Of a stretch of DNA of 38,911 bases, positions 15,790 through 24,571 are shown piece after piece (within the stretch, counting starts at the first letter, position 1; every line of letters starts with the position of its first letter). The notes under the pieces were generated by a model. It ran no database searches. It saw nothing but the letters and a program-made list of their open reading frames with translations, and had not been told where the DNA came from. Made by a program: the position numbers and the translations under genes. Where the stretch lies: the NCBI GenBank assembly GCA_006546595.1, contig VIAD01000014.1, positions 35,168-74,078 of the forward strand, written 5' to 3'. The stretch comes from Moraxellaceae bacterium AER2_44_116. Its GTDB lineage: Bacteria > Pseudomonadota > Gammaproteobacteria > Pseudomonadales > Moraxellaceae.

Positions 15790-16539
15790 TTACGGGGATA
15801 GTTCTGTTGTCTTATCCAAAAACCACAACAAAGGCCGTGTCGCTGCCTCACGCTCTTTTTCAAATCGAAACAAATAACGACGACTGATACTAGGAAACGC
15901 TTTTGTTGCCAACCATTGTTTATCTTTTAACTGATACCATGTGCCTTGAGCATATAAACCCCAACCTTTTTTATCTTCAATGCTTTCCCAAGAGGTCGAT
16001 AATAAACGACAGGCTTGGCCTGAACGACCATAAAATCCCGACACACGGCCATAATCTTCGACACTAATCGGCGCACTAATCGTATTTTTTTGACGGTCAA
16101 TGACAAAAATATCCGTGCTTTGTACACCCATGCCCATGCCTTCGCCAGTCATCACACTGAGAACTAACTCTGCTGCACTATCACCATCAACATTGATTAA
16201 CTCAACAGCAAAGGTATCGGCAGGACTCATCAAAAATCCGTCACTGCGCCACTCCAATACGCGCTGATTTTCTCGCCAATAACTCATTTTGAAATACGAA
16301 CCATCCTCATCTTTTTCAGACGGATAGCTGCCTTGCATACACACTTTTTCGCGTGGGTTGTTGGGTATGGGCAAACAATAACCCACTAAAGGTGGCGTGA
16401 GTTTTAGTGCTTGATAAGCGAGCTTATGTTCAAACGTAAAGGGTGAACTATGTGTACAAGGCCGTAAATCTTGTACCGCAGAGGCATAAACGGTGGAGGA
16501 AAACACCAGTCCGATGGACAACAAATACGGCTTTTTCAT
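15790..16539 (-). CDS. Hypothetical secreted protein
   Basis: A 249-residue protein with a typical signal peptide (MKKPYLLSIGLVFSSTVYASA, cleavage expected after ASA near residue 21), so it is probably periplasmic. The mature part has four cysteines (LRPC, GYCL, KVCM, QACR), enough for two disulphides. INVDGDSAAELVLS near residue 114 resembles an FG-GAP/VCBS-like calcium-binding loop (DxDGD). I cannot assign a family or function. Its ATG directly follows the rpiA stop codon (TAA then ATG), so the two genes are probably co-transcribed and translationally coupled. No metabolic link to rpiA is evident. Confidence 0.65.
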   Translation of the reverse strand: MKKPYLLSIGLVFSSTVYASAVQDLRPCTHSSPFTFEHKLAYQALKLTPPLVGYCLPIPNNPREKVCMQGSYPSEKDEDGSYFKMSYWRENQRVLEWRSDGFLMSPADTFAVELINVDGDSAAELVLSVMTGEGMGMGVQSTDIFVIDRQKNTISAPISVEDYGRVSGFYGRSGQACRLLSTSWESIEDKKGWGLYAQGTWYQLKDKQWLATKAFPSISRRYLFRFEKEREAATRPLLWFLDKTTELSP

Positions 16540-17202
16540 TTAGGGATTCACAATTGTTTTGACACCATCTTTAGTGCCAACTAATAAAATATCCGCAGGA
16601 CGACAAGCAAACAAACCATTCGTCACTACACCCACTAATTGATTTAGTTTAGTTTCCAACTCTGGCGCATTGCTAATATTAAGACCATAGACATCTAAAA
16701 TAATATTGCCATTGTCGGTAACAAAACCTTGGCGATAAACTGGATTACCACCTAACTTCACCATTTCCCGACCAATATACGAACGCGCCATCGGAATCAC
16801 TTCTATCGGCAATGGAAACTTGCCTAAAACGTCGACTTGTTTACTGGCATCAGCAATGCAAATGACTTTTTTTGACGCAGCGGCCACGATTTTTTCACGG
16901 GTTAGCGCACCACCACCGCCTTTAATCATTTGCAATTGCGCGTTGATTTCATCTGCACCATCAACATAAAGACCAATCTCACCTGCAAAATTTAAATCAA
17001 CAACGTCAATGCCAATTCGCTTTAAACGCTCAGCAGTCGCTTCAGAACTGGCAACTGCCGCAGGAATTTGATGTTTAATACTCCCGAGCGCATCAATAAA
17101 AAAATTCGCCGTTGAACCTGTACCTACCCCTAAAACTTCACCTTTAGGAACATAAGCAATGGCGGCTTCGGCAACAGCACGTTTTAATTGATCTTGGGTC
17201 AT
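16540..17202 (-). CDS. rpiA: Ribose-5-phosphate isomerase A
   Basis: A 220-residue protein; E. coli RpiA is 219. It interconverts ribose-5-phosphate and ribulose-5-phosphate in the pentose phosphate pathway. Signatures are GVGTGSTANFFIDAL (phosphate loop), SSEATAERL, DGADEIN with the catalytic Asp residues, and KGGGGALTREKIVA with the catalytic Lys and Glu. The start at 17202 (MTQDQLKRAVAE) is chosen because it matches the family start and has GAGAG upstream; an upstream in-frame ATG at 17253 would add 17 residues. It is divergent from ilvA with 92 bp between the starts, an arrangement also found in other Pseudomonadales. Confidence 0.97.
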   Translation of the reverse strand: MTQDQLKRAVAEAAIAYVPKGEVLGVGTGSTANFFIDALGSIKHQIPAAVASSEATAERLKRIGIDVVDLNFAGEIGLYVDGADEINAQLQMIKGGGGALTREKIVAAASKKVICIADASKQVDVLGKFPLPIEVIPMARSYIGREMVKLGGNPVYRQGFVTDNGNIILDVYGLNISNAPELETKLNQLVGVVTNGLFACRPADILLVGTKDGVKTIVNP

Positions 17203-17294
17203 GATGAACTCTCGCGTTAAAGAGTGCGAATTATAACTTGAGACATCGGCCATAACTGCCTAAGATGACGTTTTTATTCTTACTTGTAGTCAAA

Positions 17295-18809
17295 ATGATT
17301 CGTCTCGAAGATTATGTCCGTCGTACATTACAAGCGCGTGTCTATGATGTTGCTAAAGAAACGCCATTGGATGAAGCCCGCTTATTGTCTCGTCGCCTAA
17401 AAAATAAGATTTTATTAAAGCGCGAAGATTTACAGCCTGTTTTTTCGTTCAAAATTCGGGGGGCTTATAACAAAATTGCTCAGCTTAACCCTGAAGAACG
17501 TGCCAAAGGTGTCATTTGTGCGTCGGCGGGTAATCACGCTCAAGGTTTAGCTTACTCGGCCAAACATCTGAAAATTCAAGGCATTATTGTTATGCCATTG
17601 ACTACGCCTGATATTAAAGTGAATGCCGTCAAGTCGTTGGGTGGCCACGTTATTTTACATGGTGATGCGTTTGATGAAGCGGCGATTTTTGCCAAACAAT
17701 TAGCCATCGATAAAGGTTATCGCTTTATTCATCCCTATGATGATTTAGACGTAATAGCAGGACAAGGCACGGTTGGCATGGAGATTCTGCGCCAACAAAC
17801 ACAACAATTAGACGCAGTATTTGTGCCTGTTGGCGGTGGTGGTTTAATGGCTGGCGTGGCCGCTTATATTAAATATGTGCGCCCCGAAGTCAAAATTATT
17901 GCCGTTGAACCCGAAGATGCGGCCTGCTTAAAAGCCGCACTTGATGCAGGTGAACGAGTGACATTAGCGCAAGTCGGTTTATTTGCGGATGGTGTTGCCG
18001 TTGCTCAAATTGGAGTAGAAACCTTTAAAGTCGCGCAAGTCTGTGTTGATGAAGTCATTACCTGCACCACCGATGAAATCTGTGCTGCCATTAAAGATAT
18101 TTTTGAAGATACACGCTCTATCGCCGAACCTGCGGGCGCACTCTCTCTTGCTGGCTTAAAGAAGTACGTTGCACGGGAAAAATGCGAAGGCAAAACCTTA
18201 GTGGCGATTGACTCAGGCGCAAATATGAATTTTGACCGTCTGCGCCATATTTCAGAACGTACTGAAATTGGTGAAAAACGCGAAGCTATTTTTGCTGTCA
18301 CCATTCCCGAAAAAGCAGGCTCGTTTAAAACATTCTGCCAAACGCTCGGTAAACGCAATATTACCGAGTTTAATTACCGTTATGCCGATAACAAAGATGC
18401 TTATGTCTTTGTTGGTATTCAACTACGCGCTGCCACTCAAGAACGCCCCGAGCTAAAAGAAACTTTAGAGAAAAAAGGCTACGCAGTCTTAGATTTATCT
18501 GAAGATGAAATGGCGAAATTGCATATCCGTCATTTGGTCGGTGGTCATGCGGGTTTGAATGATGAGTTATTATTTCGTTTTGAATTTCCCGAACGCCCTG
18601 GTGCATTGCTTAACTTTTTATCAAGGTTAAGTGGCCATAATATTAGCTTGTTTCATTACCGTAATCATGGTGCAGCTTATGGTCGGGTGTTGGTCGGTTT
18701 ACAGTTGGGGAAAAAATCTAAAGCGGAGCTAATCACTTCCTTGGAGGCCGTCGGTTATCCGTTTAGTGAAGAAAGTGACAATCCTGCTTATCAGTTGTTT
18801 TTACGTTAG
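17295..18809 (+). CDS. ilvA: Threonine deaminase (biosynthetic)
   Basis: A 504-residue PLP enzyme converting threonine to 2-oxobutanoate, the committed step to isoleucine. PLP Lys53 is in FSFKIRGAYNK. The substrate loop SAGNHAQG, the phosphate-binding VPVGGGGLMAGVA and the C-terminal SGAN segment are present. Two ACT-like regulatory domains follow (from about residues 330 and 420: EKAGSFKTFCQTLG, ERPGALLNFLSRL), as in isoleucine-inhibited IlvA. The ATG at 17295 (MIRLEDYVRR) matches the family start; the ATG at 17265 would add ten hydrophobic residues. Neither has a strong ribosome binding site. Confidence 0.96.
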   Translation: MIRLEDYVRRTLQARVYDVAKETPLDEARLLSRRLKNKILLKREDLQPVFSFKIRGAYNKIAQLNPEERAKGVICASAGNHAQGLAYSAKHLKIQGIIVMPLTTPDIKVNAVKSLGGHVILHGDAFDEAAIFAKQLAIDKGYRFIHPYDDLDVIAGQGTVGMEILRQQTQQLDAVFVPVGGGGLMAGVAAYIKYVRPEVKIIAVEPEDAACLKAALDAGERVTLAQVGLFADGVAVAQIGVETFKVAQVCVDEVITCTTDEICAAIKDIFEDTRSIAEPAGALSLAGLKKYVAREKCEGKTLVAIDSGANMNFDRLRHISERTEIGEKREAIFAVTIPEKAGSFKTFCQTLGKRNITEFNYRYADNKDAYVFVGIQLRAATQERPELKETLEKKGYAVLDLSEDEMAKLHIRHLVGGHAGLNDELLFRFEFPERPGALLNFLSRLSGHNISLFHYRNHGAAYGRVLVGLQLGKKSKAELITSLEAVGYPFSEESDNPAYQLFLR

Positions 18810-18821
18810 TCAGAACAGCTT

Positions 18822-18887
18822 GGCTTCGACTCCGCTCAGCCACCACGAATCCGCTTAGCCGACGTTAATCGTTCCCTAAGCGGAGTC
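18822..18887. repeat. Palindromic repeat after ilvA containing the shared 21-mer
   Basis: GACTCCGCT (18828-18836) pairs with AGCGGAGTC (18879-18887). Inside, CCGCTTAG (18851-18858) pairs with CTAAGCGG (18876-18883), an alternative fold. The 21 bases at 18822-18842 are identical to the reverse complement of 8899-8919. It occupies most of the gap between the convergent ilvA and hydrolase genes and could act as a terminator for both. Confidence 0.75.
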
Positions 18888-18896
18888 TCACATCGT

Positions 18897-19733
18897 CTAA
18901 TGTAAATTCGCCATTCTCGCTTCTAACCATTGACAAATATCACTTATCACTTCTTCTTTTACCCGTTCATGCAATAAGTCATGTAACGCGCCTTGATAAT
19001 GTTTAATGGTTTTTTCTGTGGCGATGGCCTGCTCATACAATCTCTCACCACCTGTCACTAAGGTATCATTTGTCCCTTGCAGTACCAAAAATGGCGTTTG
19101 TATTTTGGCGAGCTTTTTGGTGATATGCACACTCGCCATGAGTAATTCTTTGCCTGTGCCTGCGGTCATTTGCCCATGATAAACCAAAGGATCATTATCA
19201 TAAGCTGCTTGCTCATCAATGACACTCGATATGCTATTCGGCGGCAGAGGTGCAACGGGAATACGAGGAATCACGCCACCAATAATCCATGCCAAAATAA
19301 TATGGGCTTTAGAGATTTTTTTACCGACTGCTAACGCACCACCATTAAAAATCACGCCATCAATGTCGTTGGTATGCGCCAGTAAATAATTTGCCGCGAC
19401 ACAACTCCCCACTCCATAACCATGAATAAAGACAGGCACACTACGCAGTTCAGAATGAACTACTTCAATAAATGTCGTTAAATCCAATACCCAATGATTA
19501 AAATCAGCAATATAGCCTTTTCGTCCTTGCGATTGACCATGACCCTGAAAGTCAAAACCATAACACGCATAGCCCTGTTGTGTTAAACGCTCTGCCAACT
19601 CCGCATTACGCGAACTATGGTCTGCCCAACTATGAATAAACACAACAACGGCTTTAGGATAGTGGTTAGGCCACCAACGCTGAGCAAATAGGGTTTTGCC
19701 ACGACTTAAAAATTGAAATGTCTTATGACGCAT
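18897..19733 (-). CDS. Alpha/beta hydrolase of the monoacylglycerol lipase type with a degenerate active site
   Basis: A 278-residue protein with the fold of bacterial lysophospholipase/monoacylglycerol lipase (hydrolase_4 family): HSWADHSSRNAELAERL, YGFDFQGHGQSQGRKGY, LVLQGTNDTLV with the acid Asp, and HDLLHE with the catalytic His. At the nucleophile elbow, where the family has G-H-S-M-G-G, this protein has G-Y-G-V-G-S (about residues 104-109), so Gly replaces the catalytic Ser. The oxyanion motif HGxGEHS is also changed, to HSWADHS. It has no signal peptide and is probably cytoplasmic. It may be catalytically dead or use altered chemistry. It is in a minus-strand pair with the TfoX-N gene. 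Confidence 0.8.
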   Translation of the reverse strand: MRHKTFQFLSRGKTLFAQRWWPNHYPKAVVVFIHSWADHSSRNAELAERLTQQGYACYGFDFQGHGQSQGRKGYIADFNHWVLDLTTFIEVVHSELRSVPVFIHGYGVGSCVAANYLLAHTNDIDGVIFNGGALAVGKKISKAHIILAWIIGGVIPRIPVAPLPPNSISSVIDEQAAYDNDPLVYHGQMTAGTGKELLMASVHITKKLAKIQTPFLVLQGTNDTLVTGGERLYEQAIATEKTIKHYQGALHDLLHERVKEEVISDICQWLEARMANLH

Positions 19734-19806
19734 AGGACTGATCTCAGTGTAATTTTATATTGTATGGTAAAAATTTAGGCGTTAATTTACTTTATACGTC
19801 AAAGAG

Positions 19807-20175
19807 TTAGCATGAATCATCAAATGATGACATGGATTTTAACGAGTGGGCAGTTAATGCAACTTTATAGGCGTTAACCGCCCATATCCGCATCATGTCT
19901 TCATCTTCTAATGCTTCTTCTGGGCATTGATAATAATGAATACGATACGTTTTACCTTGTTTTTGATAACTGAAAGGTAACAAGCCTTTTTGCGTAAAAT
20001 CCATGATCGTGTCTGCATTAACTTTTAAATACAAAATATCTTGATGAATTAATGCAAACATCACTCCCTGTGCATAGACACCATAATCACCAAACATAGA
20101 CTTTACCTTAACTGCTCCGACACATCCGAGCAATTCAACAAGATACAAAATATAGTCGGAAACTGGCTTAGTCAT
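19807..20175 (-). CDS. TfoX N-terminal domain protein
   Basis: A 122-residue protein with the TfoX/Sxy N-terminal domain: a short helical start, then VKVKSMFGDYGVYAQGVMFALIH (in part) and LYLKVNADT. TfoX/Sxy proteins activate competence genes together with CRP in Enterobacteria and Vibrio. This protein lacks the C-terminal TfoX domain, and single-domain members are common with undefined roles. Length and the M-F-G-x-Y-G motif support the family. The gene starts with ATG at 20175 and lies 73 bp upstream of the hydrolase gene on the same strand. A role in natural transformation is possible in a type IV pilus bearer (pilU in this window) but not shown. Confidence 0.8.
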   Translation of the reverse strand: MTKPVSDYILYLVELLGCVGAVKVKSMFGDYGVYAQGVMFALIHQDILYLKVNADTIMDFTQKGLLPFSYQKQGKTYRIHYYQCPEEALEDEDMMRIWAVNAYKVALTAHSLKSMSSFDDSC

Positions 20176-20372
20176 GTTGATGCACCCTGTATTTTTCTAG
20201 CAAGCAGCCAAGACATACACGGTATTAACTATTACCGTGAAGAGCAGCGCAAGAAATCGGCTAATTTTTATTCATTATTCGTCCTTGTTAACTGAACGGT
20301 GTAAGTATCTCACCAACAATTATCGCTGACCAGCACATAAGCCTGATTTGATCAGTTTCTCATTCAATTCCC

Positions 20373-20386
20373 CCCCCTTTAGGGGG
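20373..20386. repeat. C5/G5 hairpin in the TfoX-lipoprotein gap
   Basis: CCCCC (20373-20377) pairs with GGGGG (20382-20386) around TTTA. It is a short palindrome of the kind often dispersed between genes. The rest of the 297 bp divergent gap (20176-20472) must hold promoters for both flanking genes, but I see no confident boxes. Confidence 0.4.
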
Positions 20387-20472
20387 CTTGGACTGTTGAA
20401 AGTTTAGGCGTATATTCAGAGTGTCTAGTGTAAAAAAGACGCTATTATTCTTTGAGTCATGGAGAACGAACA

Positions 20473-21651
20473 ATGAAAAAAACATATCAATTAGGTGGTG
20501 GTCTAGTTGTTTTAACTGCTGCTATTTTAGTCGGTTGTAATGGTAATGATGATAATGGTACGGCGACTCTGGCTCCCACGGCCACGCAGTCATTAACGAT
20601 TACGCCTTCTTTAGGTAAAATTTTAAATGCCAAAGTGGTTGCACGGAATGCTAAAACAGGCATTGAAATTGGTACAGGAAACACAGGCAATACAGGTATA
20701 GCCACATTTAATGTCACTAAAACGGCTGATCCTGTTGTCGTTGAAGTTCAAGGTAGCGCAACGGCTAAATATGTTGACGAAAGTAAATTGTCTTCAACTA
20801 ACAACGGAGAAACAAACTTCGATGCAACACAAAAAATTCGTGCAGCCATTCCTGCGTTGGCGAGTAACATTGGCGTGAGTACATTAACCGAAGTTGCTTA
20901 TCAAGCTGCTTTTAAAAAAGCCAGCAATAACGAAAAAGCCATTAGTGCAGACATTGCTACACAAGCGAATGATGCCATACGTAAAGCACTTGCTCCTGAA
21001 TTGACATCTATTACTGCTGCGCCTACCGTGATTGGTAGCATGGCGGATTTAGCTGCTTTACAAAACACTGAAGCAGGTAAATACGCGCTTAAACTAGCTG
21101 CATTAGCCAAACTGATTTCATCAGAAGATTCCACTCCTGCATTGACAGCCTTAAATAAACTAGCGAGTGATATTGCTGATGGCAATTTTGACGGCAAGGC
21201 TGGTGAGACTGCTTTGGGTACTTATACCAGTGCCAATTTAGCAGCCAAAATTCAAGCAAATATTAATGCGATGATTGCCGCCAACAACTTATCTGGATTA
21301 AACCTTAATGCCAGCAATTTTAATCCTGTATTTGGCACAATAACGATTACTGTGACCAATGGTGGTGGCTCAACAAATGGCTCAATTTGTGCCGCCAGTG
21401 CCAATTATAATCTTGTGGTGCAGGGCTTTCCTGTTTCTCAAAATGTTAAATATTGCTACATTAACTTTCCCGCTAATACTGTTTGTGGAGCGGGCAACTC
21501 CGTTCTTAATGGCTATGCTAGTAATATTAATATTCCCGGTGTCTCGGGTAATATCTCTTGGAGTTATGCTAGTGCAGCTAGTTGCCCCAGTGACGCAACG
21601 GTAAAATATGACTATGCTACGGGACAGGTTGCCATCAATACACCTCAATAA
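20473..21651 (+). CDS. Hypothetical lipoprotein
   Basis: A 392-residue protein that I do not recognise. The signal peptide MKKTYQLGGGLVVLTAAILV ends at a lipobox Cys (VGC, residue 22), followed by NGNDDNG, so it should be a lipoprotein. The segment near residues 50-110 (KVVARNAKTGIEIGTGNTGNTG, in part) looks like a beta-sandwich Ig-like domain. A middle part is Ala-rich and helical. The C-terminal 95 residues contain four Cys and aromatic/Gly/Asn-rich stretches, possibly a second disulphide-bonded domain. The ATG at 20473 follows GGAG (20461-20464); a start at 20452 would spoil the signal peptide. It is monocistronic with a terminator downstream. Confidence 0.8.
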   Translation: MKKTYQLGGGLVVLTAAILVGCNGNDDNGTATLAPTATQSLTITPSLGKILNAKVVARNAKTGIEIGTGNTGNTGIATFNVTKTADPVVVEVQGSATAKYVDESKLSSTNNGETNFDATQKIRAAIPALASNIGVSTLTEVAYQAAFKKASNNEKAISADIATQANDAIRKALAPELTSITAAPTVIGSMADLAALQNTEAGKYALKLAALAKLISSEDSTPALTALNKLASDIADGNFDGKAGETALGTYTSANLAAKIQANINAMIAANNLSGLNLNASNFNPVFGTITITVTNGGGSTNGSICAASANYNLVVQGFPVSQNVKYCYINFPANTVCGAGNSVLNGYASNINIPGVSGNISWSYASAASCPSDATVKYDYATGQVAINTPQ

Positions 21652-21671
21652 GAAAACTTTCACATACATAA

Positions 21672-21699
21672 AAGGGCATCTTTCGATGCCCTTAATTTT
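21672..21699. terminator. Terminator between the lipoprotein gene and rlmI
   Basis: AAGGGCATC (21672-21680) pairs with GATGCCCTT (21685-21693) with a 4-base loop; AATTTT follows on the plus strand and TTTATG on the minus strand. It lies between convergent genes and can serve both. Confidence 0.85.
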
Positions 21700-21706
21700 C
21701 TACGAT

Positions 21707-22894
21707 TTATGCCCCCAACACTCGCGCAATCACACACTTCAAATATGAAGTTTCAGGAATCGCAGGATGAATCGGATGATCTGGCCCTTGACCACCAATA
21801 AAGACGATCTGTGCCGACTTATCTAAATGACGACTCGCGCCACGCACCACATCTACCAACTCATCTCTCGTTAAATGCATAGAACACGAACCAGATACCA
21901 ATAAACCATCACGCACCAATAAACGCATCGCTAATTCATTGACTCGACGATAGGCTAACAAACCATTGGCATGATCTTTACGTTTTTGCATAAACGCAGG
22001 TGGGTCTAAAATAATGACATCAAACTGCTCGCCTTGCTGCTTTAACTCGGCTAACACTTGAAACGCATCACCTTGTATGGTCTTAACTTTATCGCCCACG
22101 CCATTTAACGCGGCATTTTGTTTGACGATATCAAGTGCAAACTCAGAAGCATCCACACAAGTGACTTCGGCAGCACCAAACGCTGCGGCTTGCACGCCCC
22201 AACTGCCTGCATAAGAAAACACATCTAACACTCGTTTACCTTTAACTAAACGACGTAGTTGCTCGCGTGATTCGCGGTGATCATAAAACCAACCCGTTTT
22301 TTGGCCTTCATGAGCAGGTGCTAAAAACTTCACACCATTTTCGACCAACGGTAATAACTTAGGCACATCGCCATAAGCCACTTCGATATAAGACTCTAAA
22401 CCTTCAAAAGCTCGCGCTTTGCTATCATTTTTAAACAAGATACCGACAGGATTCAGCACTTTTACTAAAGCTTGCACGATGTCATCTTTGAGTAACTCCA
22501 TACCCACTGTCGTCGTTTGCACGACACAATAGTCGCCAAAACGATCAACGACCAACCCACATAAGCCATCGCTATCGCCATAGACTAAACGATAATATGG
22601 CTCGTCATAAAAACGCTCACGCAAGCTCAATGCTTGATTTAAGCGATAGACAATTAATGACTTATCGAGCGGATGTTTAACATCGCGGTTAATTAAACGC
22701 GCACAAATGAGGGAGTTTGGGCTAACGGTAGCAATGCCCAGTTTTTTGCCTGCAAAGTCTTCAATAAAAACCTGCTCACCTGCGGTTAAAGTTTTTAATG
22801 GTGTTTTGGCGGTATCCACTTCGTTGGAGTAAATCCATAAATGGCCTTCGCGTAAACGACGGTCTTCATATTTTTTTAAGGAGAGGGTTTTCAT
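21707..22894 (-). CDS. rlmI: 23S rRNA (cytosine-5-)-methyltransferase RlmI-type
   Basis: A 395-residue protein; E. coli RlmI, which methylates C1962 of 23S rRNA, is 396 residues. The N-terminal PUA domain is visible (RRLREGHLWIYSNEVD, TAGEQVFIEDFAGKKLGIATV). The SAM-dependent domain has VLDVFSYAGSWGVQAAAFGA (motif I) and DVIILDPPAFMQKRKDH (motif IV, DPPAF). GWFYDHRESREQLRR is typical of the RlmI/COG1092 group. AAGGAGAGG just upstream of the ATG is a strong ribosome binding site. The gene lies downstream of the gcv operon, separated from it by a terminator. Confidence 0.92.
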   Translation of the reverse strand: MKTLSLKKYEDRRLREGHLWIYSNEVDTAKTPLKTLTAGEQVFIEDFAGKKLGIATVSPNSLICARLINRDVKHPLDKSLIVYRLNQALSLRERFYDEPYYRLVYGDSDGLCGLVVDRFGDYCVVQTTTVGMELLKDDIVQALVKVLNPVGILFKNDSKARAFEGLESYIEVAYGDVPKLLPLVENGVKFLAPAHEGQKTGWFYDHRESREQLRRLVKGKRVLDVFSYAGSWGVQAAAFGAAEVTCVDASEFALDIVKQNAALNGVGDKVKTIQGDAFQVLAELKQQGEQFDVIILDPPAFMQKRKDHANGLLAYRRVNELAMRLLVRDGLLVSGSCSMHLTRDELVDVVRGASRHLDKSAQIVFIGGQGPDHPIHPAIPETSYLKCVIARVLGA

Positions 22895-22907
22895 CTTTTG
22901 TCCTGTA

Positions 22908-22936
22908 AAACAAAAGGCGCAATCAGTTGCGCCTTT
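22908..22936 (-). terminator. Terminator of the gcv operon
   Basis: On the minus strand AAAGGCGCAA and TTGCGCCTTT (22936-22927 and 22922-22913) form a perfect 10-bp stem with a CTGA loop, followed by TGTTTTAC. It lies 170 bp after the gcvPB stop and 18 bp before the rlmI start, so it separates the two units. Confidence 0.8.
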
Positions 22937-22990
22937 GATAAAGTTCTAAAATGGCTGTTTTAAATTTGGCTAATATCGCCTGCGGCTGGC

Positions 22991-23016
22991 CTTACTTTTG
23001 TTTAGGCAAAAGTAAG
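22991..23016. repeat. Hairpin CTTACTTTTG...CAAAAGTAAG
   Basis: A perfect 10-bp stem (22991-23000 with 23007-23016) and a 6-base loop lie in the gcvPB-rlmI gap. The surrounding sequence (about 22975-23050) resembles an AAAAGTAAGCAAAACC-type intergenic element I associate with many gammaproteobacterial genomes. Only one copy is present in this window, so repeat status is from memory and not shown here. Confidence 0.4.
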
Positions 23017-23106
23017 CAAAACCATGTGTGACGCAAAACTCGGCATCCATGCCTCAAACAGTTGCGCCACGCTATCCCTGAAAACACACCGCAAGACAAA
23101 AGCGGA

Positions 23107-24567
23107 TTACTCAGCTTTAGGCTGCCACACCAAATCCAACTCACGCGCAGCACGAACATCATCTAAACGACGAACAGGCAAACGATGCGGCGCACTTTTT
23201 AGCAACTCAGGTTCGTTTTTGGCTTCTTCCAAAATCAACACTAAAGCAGCGGCAAAGTTATCTAACTCATCTTTTGCTTCGGTTTCTGTCGGTTCAATTA
23301 AGAAACATTCAGGCACAATCAGCGGGAAATAAGTCGTTGGCGCATGAAAACCGTAATCCAATAAACGCTTAGCAATATCCATTGCTGATACGCCTAAAGT
23401 CTTGGCTTCTTTAGCAAACGTAATAATAAACTCATGGGTTGCACGACGTTCAGGATACGCTAATTGGAAGCCCGCTTGTGCCATTTTATGCATCAGGTAA
23501 TTAGCGTTGAGCGTGGAATACTCACCAACACGATGCAAACCTTCACGGCCTAATACGGCAGCATAAAAATAAGCGCGCAACAACACGCCAGCATTACCCA
23601 TATAAGCTGACATACGACCAATGCTGTGTGGCAGGTCTTTTTTATCTAACCAACGATAGCTTCCATCGGCTTCTTTGCCAACGATCGGTGTCGGCAAAAA
23701 GGGCAATAAACGCTCACCCACGCCCACAGGACCTGCACCCGGCCCACCGCCACCGTGAGGTGTGGCAAAGGTTTTATGCAAGTTCATGTGTAACACATCA
23801 AAACCCATATCACCGGGGCGAACTTTACCCAAAATTGCGTTCAGGTTTGCGCCATCGTAATACAACAAGCCGCCTGCTTCATGGACGATTTCGGCAATTA
23901 AATCAATCTGTTGGTCAAAAACACCGCAGGTTGAAGGATTGGTCATCATCAAGCCTGCTGTTTGTGGGCCAACGGCTGCTTTTAAGGCTTCAACGTCAAC
24001 ATCCCCATTCGCTAACACGGGAATTTCACGGACTTTATAACCACACATAATGGCAGTGGCTGGGTTTGTGCCATGTGCGGTGACGGGAATAATCATCTCG
24101 GTACGGGCATCGTCTTGACGTGATTGGTGATAAGCACGAATCATCGCCACGCCTGCAAACTCGCCTTGTGCGCCTGCGGCGGGAGTCATCGACACGCCTT
24201 TCATGCCTGTCACTTCTTTCAGCACTTCTTGCAAGTCGTACATACACGCCAAGTAACCTTGGGAATGCGTGACAGGAGCTAAAGGATGACGACCTAAGAA
24301 GCCCGACATCATTGCTCCTTTGTGTGCGCCACGTGGGTTGTACTTCATGGTACAGGAGCCAAGCGGATAAAACTGGGTATCAATACTGAAGTTTTTGCGC
24401 GACAAATTGGTGTAATGACGTACTACTTGCAACTCAGAGACTTCTGGCAAAAGCGCACGTTTTTGACGGCGAAATTCGGCAGGAATATCGCTGGCATCTT
24501 GACGAACTTGTGGTGCTTGGGCGGTCGCAAAACGGCCTTCTTGTGAACGGTCATAAATTAAAGTCAT
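23107..24567 (-). CDS. gcvPB: Glycine dehydrogenase (decarboxylating) subunit 2
   Basis: A 486-residue PLP-binding half of the glycine cleavage P-protein. The PLP lysine lies in MNLHKTFATPHGGGGPGAGP, preceded by YYDGANLNAILG. The N-terminal region has NFSIDTQFYPLGSCTMKYNP, typical of subunit 2. With GcvPA it decarboxylates glycine and transfers the aminomethyl group to lipoyl-GcvH. It starts 4 bp after gcvPA. In E. coli and Pseudomonas the P-protein is a single chain of about 950 residues; here it is split, as in Bacillus and Thermus. It is the last gene of gcvT-gcvH-gcvPA-gcvPB. Confidence 0.96.
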   Translation of the reverse strand: MTLIYDRSQEGRFATAQAPQVRQDASDIPAEFRRQKRALLPEVSELQVVRHYTNLSRKNFSIDTQFYPLGSCTMKYNPRGAHKGAMMSGFLGRHPLAPVTHSQGYLACMYDLQEVLKEVTGMKGVSMTPAAGAQGEFAGVAMIRAYHQSRQDDARTEMIIPVTAHGTNPATAIMCGYKVREIPVLANGDVDVEALKAAVGPQTAGLMMTNPSTCGVFDQQIDLIAEIVHEAGGLLYYDGANLNAILGKVRPGDMGFDVLHMNLHKTFATPHGGGGPGAGPVGVGERLLPFLPTPIVGKEADGSYRWLDKKDLPHSIGRMSAYMGNAGVLLRAYFYAAVLGREGLHRVGEYSTLNANYLMHKMAQAGFQLAYPERRATHEFIITFAKEAKTLGVSAMDIAKRLLDYGFHAPTTYFPLIVPECFLIEPTETEAKDELDNFAAALVLILEEAKNEPELLKSAPHRLPVRRLDDVRAARELDLVWQPKAE

Positions 24568-24571
24568 GTTC

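Noticed and set aside
17253..17265. Overlong starts of rpiA (17253) and ilvA (17265)
   Set aside because: Both add residues not found in the families; the internal ATGs at 17202 and 17295 match known starts.
23024..23332. Plus-strand open frame of 102 codons at the 3' end of gcvPB
   Set aside because: It mostly lies antisense to gcvPB, is Ser/Lys-rich and low in complexity, and has no ribosome binding site.
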